From contig DFPL01000339.1 in NCBI GenBank assembly GCA_002377245.1, forward strand, positions 1 through 9,757: a stretch of DNA of 9,757 bases. The letters run 5' to 3'. How positions within the stretch are numbered: the stretch's first letter is position 1; each line of letters begins with the position of its first letter. This stretch comes from Enterobacteriaceae bacterium UBA3516 (GTDB lineage Bacteria > Pseudomonadota > Gammaproteobacteria > Enterobacterales > Enterobacteriaceae). The notes beneath the pieces were generated by a model that worked only from the letters and a program-made list of their open reading frames with translations, was not told the origin of the DNA and searched no databases. Positions 5,639 to 9,757 of the stretch are shown here, piece by piece. A program made the position numbers and the translations under genes.

Positions 5639-7928
5639 ACCGCTGGCAGAGTCATCATTCCCGTCGGAAGCACTGACAGCGGCCACTTCCGAGCTTCCGG
5701 CAGCCGATGACCTTGATGACAGCCAACAGCTGTTAATTAACGGCATGAGCTGCGCCAGCTGTGTCTCCCGGGTGCAAAAAGCCTTACAGGCGGTACCGGG
5801 CGTCACCCAGGCACGGGTCAACCTTGCGGAGCGCTCTGCATTAATCATGGGGAGCGCCTCCGCCACAGATTTAGTCCTCGCCGTCGAACATGCCGGTTAC
5901 GGCGCGGAAGCCATTGAAGATGATATGAAACGTCGGGCGCGCCAACAGGAAACGGCGGTCGCGACCATGACCCGTTTCCGTTGGCAGGCTGTCGTTGCCT
6001 TACTGCTCGGCGTACCGGTGATGGTGTGGGGAATGTGGGGTGACAATATGATGGTCACCGCCGACAACCGCACCCTGTGGCTGTGTATTGGTGTTCTGAC
6101 GCTGGGTGTGATGATAGTGGCAGGCGGCCATTTCTACCGCAGCGCCTGGAAAAGCCTGACCAACGGCACCGCCACCATGGACACCCTGGTGGCACTGGGC
6201 ACCGGGGCGGCCTGGCTTTACTCCATGAGCGTCAACCTCTGGCCGCAGTGGTTCCCGATGGAAGCGCGCCATCTCTATTACGAAGCGAGCGCGATGATCA
6301 TCGGCCTGATTAACCTTGGCCACATGCTCGAAGCCCGCGCCCGCCAGCGCTCATCAAAGGCGCTGGAAAAACTGCTCGATTTAACGCCCCCCACCGCGCG
6401 TGTGGTGACAGAACAGGGCGAAAAAAGCGTGCCTCTGGCCGAAGTTCAGCCGGGAATGACGCTGCGCTTAACCACCGGGGATCGTGTGCCGGTCGATGGC
6501 AACATTACCCAGGGCGAAGCCTGGTTCGACGAAGCGATGCTCACCGGGGAGCCGGTACCACAGGAAAAAAGCACCGGTGACGGTATCCACGCCGGGACGG
6601 TCGTGCAGGACGGTAGCGTGTTATTTACTGCCAGCGCCGTCGGCAGTCACACCACCTTGTCACGCATTATTCGCATGGTGCGCCAGGCACAGAGCAGCAA
6701 ACCGGAAATCGGTCAGTTGGCGGATAAGATCTCGGCCATTTTTGTCCCGGTGGTGGTCGCCATTGCGCTGCTAAGTGGGGCTATCTGGTATCTGTTCGGC
6801 CCGGCGCCGCAAATTGTCTACACGCTGGTGATTACCACCACGGTGCTGATCATTGCCTGCCCCTGCGCGCTCGGGCTTGCCACGCCAATGTCGATCATTT
6901 CGGGTGTCGGTCGTGCGGCAGAGTTTGGCGTACTGGTGCGTGATGCTGATGCCCTGCAACGCGCCAGCACCCTCGATACGCTGGTGTTTGATAAAACCGG
7001 CACCCTGACGCGCGGTATGCCGCAGGTGGTCGCGGTTAAAACCGTCAACGGCTATAGCGAAGCGCAGGCCATCACCTTTGCCGCGGCACTGGAACAAGGC
7101 TCCAGTCATCCGCTGGCAAAAGCCCTACTCGAAAAAGCGGGTGACGTCGTGCTGCCTGAGGTTCAGAGCTTCCGCACCCTGCGTGGGCTTGGTGTGAGCG
7201 GAGACGTCGAGGGGAGTACGCTGCTGCTGGGTAATCAGGCGCTGCTTAGCGGGCAGGGCATCGCACTGGATAGCCTGACCGATGAGGTTAACGCCCAGGC
7301 GTCGCAAGGTGCCACACCGGTGCTACTGGCGGTGGACGGTAAGGCGGCTGCGCTCTTTGCTATTCGTGACCCCTTGCGTGATGACAGCGTCAGCGCTTTG
7401 CAGCGTCTGCACCGGGCGGGTTACCGTCTGGTTATGCTCACCGGTGATAATCCTGTCACCGCCAATGCCATTGCCAGAGAGGCAGGCATTGATGAGGTCA
7501 TCGCAGGTGTGCTGCCGGATGGCAAAGCCGATGCGATAAAAAAATTGCAGGCGGAGGGCCGCCGGGTCGCCATGGTGGGTGACGGTATTAACGATGCGCC
7601 CGCGCTGGCCCAGGCGGAAGTCGGAATTGCGATGGGCGGCGGCAGCGATGTCGCTATTGAAACCGCCGCCATTACCCTGATGCGCCATAGTCTGACGGGT
7701 GTGTCCGATGCGCTGGCAATTTCCAAAGCGACCTTGCGCAATATGAAGCAGAACCTGTTGGGCGCGTTTGTCTATAACTCACTTGGCATTCCGATTGCCG
7801 CCGGTATTCTCTGGCCGCTGACCGGCACTCTGCTTGACCCGGTGGTGGCGGGCGCGGCGATGGCGCTGTCATCCATTACGGTGGTGAGTAATGCTAACCG
7901 GCTGCTGCGCTTTACGCCGAAGGAGTGA
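5427..7928 (+). CDS. copA: CopA, Cu(I)-exporting P1B-type ATPase
   Basis: 833 residues, one fewer than E. coli CopA. Two N-terminal heavy-metal domains carry GLSCGHC (Cys14, Cys17) and GMSCASC (Cys109, Cys112). Next come the membrane helices, the actuator loop LTGEP (373-376), the ion-binding CPC (Cys478, Cys480) in TM6, the phosphorylated Asp522 in DKTGT, the P1B-specific HP (561-562) in SSHPLAK, the TGDN motif and the hinge GDGINDAP (Asp719). All residues needed for transport are intact. It pumps cytoplasmic Cu(I) into the periplasm. ATG 5427 follows AGGA (5415-5418) by 8 bases. It is activated by CueR from the promoter at 5328-5358. Codons 68-69 contain a conserved frameshift site that should divert some ribosomes to make a short chaperone (next entry). 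The gene is followed by its own terminator. Confidence 0.98.
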   Translation: MSHIIELDLDGLSCGHCVKRVKESLEQRDDVEQAEVTITHAQITGSAEASALIDTIKQAGYDASVSHPKAKPLAESSFPSEALTAATSELPAADDLDDSQQLLINGMSCASCVSRVQKALQAVPGVTQARVNLAERSALIMGSASATDLVLAVEHAGYGAEAIEDDMKRRARQQETAVATMTRFRWQAVVALLLGVPVMVWGMWGDNMMVTADNRTLWLCIGVLTLGVMIVAGGHFYRSAWKSLTNGTATMDTLVALGTGAAWLYSMSVNLWPQWFPMEARHLYYEASAMIIGLINLGHMLEARARQRSSKALEKLLDLTPPTARVVTEQGEKSVPLAEVQPGMTLRLTTGDRVPVDGNITQGEAWFDEAMLTGEPVPQEKSTGDGIHAGTVVQDGSVLFTASAVGSHTTLSRIIRMVRQAQSSKPEIGQLADKISAIFVPVVVAIALLSGAIWYLFGPAPQIVYTLVITTTVLIIACPCALGLATPMSIISGVGRAAEFGVLVRDADALQRASTLDTLVFDKTGTLTRGMPQVVAVKTVNGYSEAQAITFAAALEQGSSHPLAKALLEKAGDVVLPEVQSFRTLRGLGVSGDVEGSTLLLGNQALLSGQGIALDSLTDEVNAQASQGATPVLLAVDGKAAALFAIRDPLRDDSVSALQRLHRAGYRLVMLTGDNPVTANAIAREAGIDEVIAGVLPDGKADAIKKLQAEGRRVAMVGDGINDAPALAQAEVGIAMGGGSDVAIETAAITLMRHSLTGVSDALAISKATLRNMKQNLLGAFVYNSLGIPIAAGILWPLTGTLLDPVVAGAAMALSSITVVSNANRLLRFTPKE
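5627..5692 (+). other. Programmed -1 frameshift signal with potential pseudoknot
   Basis: Slippery heptamer C CCA AAG at 5627-5633. After 6 spacer bases, CCGCTG (5640-5645) can pair with CAGCGG (5677-5682). That second arm lies in the loop of another stem, TCGGAAG (5664-5670) with CTTCCGA (5686-5692). The order stem1-stem2-stem1-stem2 is an H-type pseudoknot, at the usual distance from the slip site. Pairing was read by eye; stability was not calculated. Confidence 0.8.
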
Positions 7929-7932
7929 ACCC

Positions 7933-7958
7933 TCCCCCGCCGTAATGGTGGGGGATTT
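7933..7958 (+). terminator. Terminator after copA
   Basis: tcccccgcc (7933-7941) pairs with ggtggggga (7947-7955) over 9 bp with one G-U, loop gtaat, followed by a short TTT. It begins 5 bases after the copA stop. The stem is strong but the U-run is short, so termination may be incomplete. Confidence 0.6.
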
Positions 7959-7985
7959 GCACCTTTCCCCTCTACGCGCTAGCAT
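7957..7985 (+). promoter_or_regulatory. Promoter for ybaP
   Basis: TTGCAC (7957-7962) and TAGCAT (7980-7985) with exactly 17 bp between them fit a sigma-70 promoter. The expected start is near 7992, about 19 bases before the ybaP ATG. The -35 box begins in the tail of the copA terminator. ybaP would thus be expressed separately from the copper-induced copA transcript. Confidence 0.55.
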
Positions 7986-8010
7986 GGCTTTTTCACTTCG
8001 GGAAGCGCGT

Positions 8011-8811
8011 ATGGGGCTGTTTCAGCGAATAAAAAATTTCTTTCATGCGCGCCACTATGCCTGGCCTGCCATTGACATCACCCTGCCTGGCCAGCGCCAC
8101 CTTCACCTGGTGGGCAGTATTCATATGGGCACTCAGGGCATGTCTCCTCTCCCCGATGGCTTATTGCAAAAATTGCACAAAGCCGATGCCCTGCTTGTTG
8201 AGGCCGATGTTGCCAGCAGTGGCTCCCCTTTCTTAAATCTTCCTGTCTGCCCGCCGCTGGCCGAGCGACTTTCCACCGAACAACTTGCCGCGCTCGACGA
8301 AACCCTGCGCACCTTAGGCCTGTCGCGAGAGGAGTTTGATACTCGTCCGGCCTGGCATATTGCGCTGGTGTTGCAGGCTACTCAGGCTCAGCGTCTCGGT
8401 TTACGCCCGGACTTTGGTATCGATTATCAGTTACTGCAATCTGCACAACAATTTTCGACGCCGGTGATAGAGCTGGAAGGGACAGAAAACCAGGTAGAGA
8501 TTCTGCTCCGGCTTCCCGATGGCGGTAATGAGTTGCTAAATGACACGCTCACCCACTGGCATGAAAATGCGCGCCTGTTACAGGTGATGTTGAGCTGGTG
8601 GCTGGAGTCGCCGCCGCCCGAGGAGCCGTTGACGTTGCCGACAACGTTCAGCGCCTCGTTGCATGATGTATTAATGCATCAGCGCAATCGGGCCTGGTGT
8701 GAACGATTGTGGGCGTTGCCGCCGGGCCATTATGTGGTGGCGGCAGGCGCGCTGCATCTCTATGGCGAGGGGAATTTACCGACGCTGTTGCGGCAAAAAA
8801 ATGGCCAATAA
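8011..8811 (+). CDS. ybaP: YbaP, TraB/GumN (TIKI-like) family protein
   Basis: 266 residues against 264 in E. coli YbaP, with close similarity. The family's two GxxH motifs are present: GSIH (35-38) in HLVGSIHMG and GALH (246-249) in VVAAGALHLYGEGN. An acidic motif (LLVEADV) follows the first. The TraB/TIKI superfamily includes metal-dependent proteases such as animal Tiki, so a metallo-hydrolase is a reasonable guess, but YbaP itself has no established substrate. There is no clear signal peptide; the N-terminus MGLFQRIKNFFHARHYAW is amphipathic. ATG 8011 is chosen because GGGAAG (8000-8005) precedes it by 5 bases and the in-frame ATG at 7984 falls inside the -10 box. The last few residues (RQKNGQ) extend beyond E. 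coli and are encoded by an A-rich stretch that forms part of a minus-strand terminator. Confidence 0.93.
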   Translation: MGLFQRIKNFFHARHYAWPAIDITLPGQRHLHLVGSIHMGTQGMSPLPDGLLQKLHKADALLVEADVASSGSPFLNLPVCPPLAERLSTEQLAALDETLRTLGLSREEFDTRPAWHIALVLQATQAQRLGLRPDFGIDYQLLQSAQQFSTPVIELEGTENQVEILLRLPDGGNELLNDTLTHWHENARLLQVMLSWWLESPPPEEPLTLPTTFSASLHDVLMHQRNRAWCERLWALPPGHYVVAAGALHLYGEGNLPTLLRQKNGQ

Positions 8812-8822
8812 TGATATTGGCC
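8795..8822 (-). terminator. Leftward intrinsic terminator at the ybaP 3' end
   Basis: ggccaata (8803-8810) and tattggcc (8815-8822) form a perfect 8-bp stem with a 4-base loop straddling the ybaP stop codon. On the minus strand the stem is followed by A and then seven T (8801-8795), a standard Rho-independent terminator. On the plus strand no T-run follows. It would end a leftward transcript arising in or beyond the ybaP-ybaK gap; no gene for such a transcript is evident. Confidence 0.5.
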
Positions 8823-8854
8823 CGTCAAAGAGGAATTTCAGTTTTATTATTATG

Positions 8855-8940
8855 CCGAAACTCGCGCTTCGGGTGGCAAGATTGTCGCTCAATCTTTTGC
8901 CACTGCCAATACTCTTGCGCAAGATAGTACTATTTTTGCG
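8855..8940. other. Cluster of inverted repeats between ybaP and ybaK
   Basis: Four adjacent dyads occupy this stretch: CCGAA/TTCGG (8855-8872); gtggcaagatt with aatcttttgccac (8873-8903, an 11-bp stem with a 2-base bulge); the perfect palindrome tcttgcgcaaga (8913-8924); and the palindrome atagtactat (8924-8933). CGCAA (8918-8922) can also pair with TTGCG (8936-8940) around the last one. They may be RNA hairpins, operators or both. No coding frame here resembles a known protein. Confidence 0.6.
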
Positions 8941-8960
8941 TCCCTGGACGGGCGTATGCT
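8933..8960 (+). promoter_or_regulatory. Possible ybaK promoter
   Basis: TATGCT (8955-8960) is a fair -10 box, but the best -35 at a usual distance is only TTTTTG (8933-8938, spacer 16). It would give a leader of about 30 bases. It lies just right of the palindrome cluster, which could serve as an operator. This is weak evidence. Confidence 0.3.
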
Positions 8961-8995
8961 GAACGCGTGAAATAACTGTGGTTTAAAGGACTGCT

Positions 8996-9475
8996 ATGAC
9001 TCCCGCCGTTAAGTTACTCGAAAAAAACAACATCCCTTTCCAGATTCATACCTACGATCATGATCCCAATGAGACCAACTTTGGTGACGAAGTGGTGCGT
9101 AAGCTGGGGCTGAATCCAGACCAGGTGTATAAAACGCTGTTAGTCGCGCTGAACGGCGACATGAAACAGCTCGCCGTCGCCGTCACCCCGGTTGCCGGGC
9201 TGCTTGATCTTAAAAAGGTGGCGAAAGCGCTGGGCGCCAAGAAAGTCGATATGGCCGATCCGATGGTCGCGCAGCGTGTGACAGGCTATCTGGTGGGCGG
9301 GATCAGTCCGTTAGGGCAAAAAAAACGCCTGCCGACGGTGATTGATGCGCCTGCACAGCAATTTGCCACCGTGTATGTGTCCGGTGGCAAACGCGGGTTA
9401 GATATTGAACTGGCGGCAAGCGATCTGGCGAACATTCTTGATGCGAAATTTGCCGATATTGCCCGCCGGGAGTGA
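8996..9475 (+). CDS. ybaK: YbaK, Cys-tRNA(Pro)/Cys-tRNA(Cys) deacylase
   Basis: 159 residues, the same length as E. coli YbaK and nearly the same sequence. This single-domain member of the INS/YbaK/ProX editing family hydrolyses Cys-tRNA(Pro) made by mistake by prolyl-tRNA synthetase, acting in trans in the cytoplasm. The conserved lysine needed for activity is present as Lys46 in QVYKTLLV. Other family blocks are visible: NFGDEVV (28-34), LAVAVTPV, KKVAKALGAKKV, GYLVGGISPLG and YVSGGKRGLDIEL. ATG 8996 follows AAGGA (8986-8990) by 5 bases. It is probably transcribed separately from ybaP, given the 184-base gap. Its stop region GTGAGG (9472-9477) can pair with CCTCAC (9496-9501), but no T-run follows, so I do not call a terminator. 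Confidence 0.97.
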   Translation: MTPAVKLLEKNNIPFQIHTYDHDPNETNFGDEVVRKLGLNPDQVYKTLLVALNGDMKQLAVAVTPVAGLLDLKKVAKALGAKKVDMADPMVAQRVTGYLVGGISPLGQKKRLPTVIDAPAQQFATVYVSGGKRGLDIELAASDLANILDAKFADIARRE

Positions 9476-9495
9476 GGTTTCGTGCAGGTTTATTT

Positions 9496-9579
9496 CCTCA
9501 CCCGAAGGATGTGGGATCCTCACAAAAATGCGAGCACACCAAGTCCCCTCGCCCCTCCGGGGAGAGGGTTAGGGTGAGG
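9496..9579. repeat. REP-like interspersed palindromic element
   Basis: CCCTC-g-CCCC (9546-9555) pairs with GGGG-a-GAGGG (9559-9568) across the loop tcc, with a single g/a mismatch. Directly after comes ttagggtgagg, whose GGGTGAGG (9572-9579) is the inverse of CCTCACCC at 9496-9503. The motif family, a GGGGAGAGGG core followed by TTAGGGTGAGG, resembles intergenic repeats I recall from Enterobacter, Klebsiella and other gamma-proteobacteria. It lies in the noncoding region after ybaK. Copy number in this genome cannot be seen from the window. Confidence 0.6.
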
Positions 9580-9657
9580 CGAAACATGCGGCTCTGAGGG
9601 TCATTCCGTTCACCCTATGTTCCTTACTTTTCTATCGCTCCAGAACCCGTGAACGTC

Positions 9658-9720
9658 CCAGGGTGGTTCCCCGCCACCACCCTGGCGACCCGGGCTCCCG
9701 GCCAGCAAAATCACCGCTGG
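9658..9720. repeat. Nested GC-rich inverted repeats near the right edge
   Basis: CCAGGGTGGT (9658-9667) and ACCACCCTGG (9676-9685) form a perfect 10-bp stem with an 8-base loop. CTGGC (9682-9686) with GCCAG (9701-9705), and CCAGC (9702-9706) with GCTGG (9716-9720), form overlapping further dyads. The window ends in cacgcttatcgggg, reminiscent of a REP half-palindrome. From 9476 to 9757 I see no supported gene. A minus-strand frame is open from 9756 to 9610 but resembles no known protein. Confidence 0.5.
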
Positions 9721-9757
9721 CGCGGTCCACTCAGCTTCCCCTTCACGCTTATCGGGG

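Noticed and set aside
7933..7958. copA terminator as a bidirectional terminator or riboswitch
   Set aside because: No minus-strand gene needs it and there is no T-run on the other strand; a simple stem-loop after a stop codon is enough.
7891..8811. Longer ybaP reading frame beginning inside copA, or at ATG 7984
   Set aside because: The extension is read out of frame from copA and crosses the terminator. ATG 7984 lies in the -10 box, while ATG 8011 has a ribosome site and matches YbaP.
8699..8962. Plus-strand 87-residue frame running from ybaP into the gap
   Set aside because: Starts within ybaP out of frame, has no ribosome site, and crosses the hairpin cluster.
9472..9501. GTGAGG/CCTCAC as a ybaK terminator
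   Set aside because: Only a 6-bp stem with an 18-base loop and no T-run after it.
9610..9756. Minus-strand frame of 48 codons open to the right edge, considered as the ushA 3' end
   Set aside because: ushA is expected convergent beyond ybaK, and a short REGEAEW stretch is faintly like the UshA tail. The remainder is Gly/Pro-rich, overlaps inverted repeats and does not match, so it is more likely a chance frame in repeat DNA.
1..9757. tRNA, rRNA, CRISPR array, transposase, toxin-antitoxin pair or prophage
   Set aside because: No sequence or open frame with those hallmarks was found on either strand.

Overview
The window is a core chromosomal stretch of a member of the Enterobacteriaceae, probably from the Enterobacter/Klebsiella/Citrobacter side. 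The products of cnoX, qmcA, ybbJ, cueR, copA, ybaP and ybaK match, as I remember them, the E. coli proteins in length (within a few residues) and in most of their sequence. Gene order follows the E. coli ushA-ybaK-ybaP-...-copA-...-cueR-ybbJ-qmcA-...-cnoX block read in reverse. I cannot name the species from sequence alone. No tRNA, rRNA, CRISPR array, transposase or phage gene is visible.

Layout. Positions 1-612 hold the 3' two thirds of the chaperedoxin gene cnoX, closed by a strong hairpin terminator. From 698 to 4918 a rightward, tightly packed group runs qmcA, ybbJ, a 719-residue exported protein of unknown function and a 236-residue exported DUF3142-like protein. Neighbouring genes in this group overlap or lie 2 bases apart. 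The last gene overlaps convergently by 11 bases with cueR on the minus strand. cueR is directly divergent from copA, and the 108 bases between them carry a textbook CueR operator-promoter with a 19-bp spacer. copA (5427-7928) is followed by a terminator, then ybaP with its own promoter, a 184-base gap rich in inverted repeats, and ybaK. The last 282 bases (9476-9757) contain no supported gene, only GC-rich inverted repeats of REP/BIME type.

How the genes work together. cueR and copA form a copper homeostasis unit: CueR senses Cu(I) in the cytoplasm and activates the copA exporter gene. The start of copA also carries every element of the programmed -1 frameshift known from E. coli: the heptamer C CCA AAG, a stop two codons later in the -1 frame, and a potential pseudoknot 6 bases downstream. 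It should therefore also make the 70-residue chaperone CopA(Z). qmcA and ybbJ form the usual SPFH/NfeD membrane pair. The two exported proteins downstream sit in the same apparent transcription unit and are the least understood part of the window.

Compared with the E. coli K-12 order as I remember it, fetAB is missing between cnoX and qmcA, glsA-ybaT between cueR and copA, and ybaQ between copA and ybaP. The two unknown exported genes are added between ybbJ and cueR. The main candidates for new biology are that two-gene cassette and a leftward-pointing intrinsic terminator at the 3' end of ybaP, which implies an unannotated minus-strand transcript.
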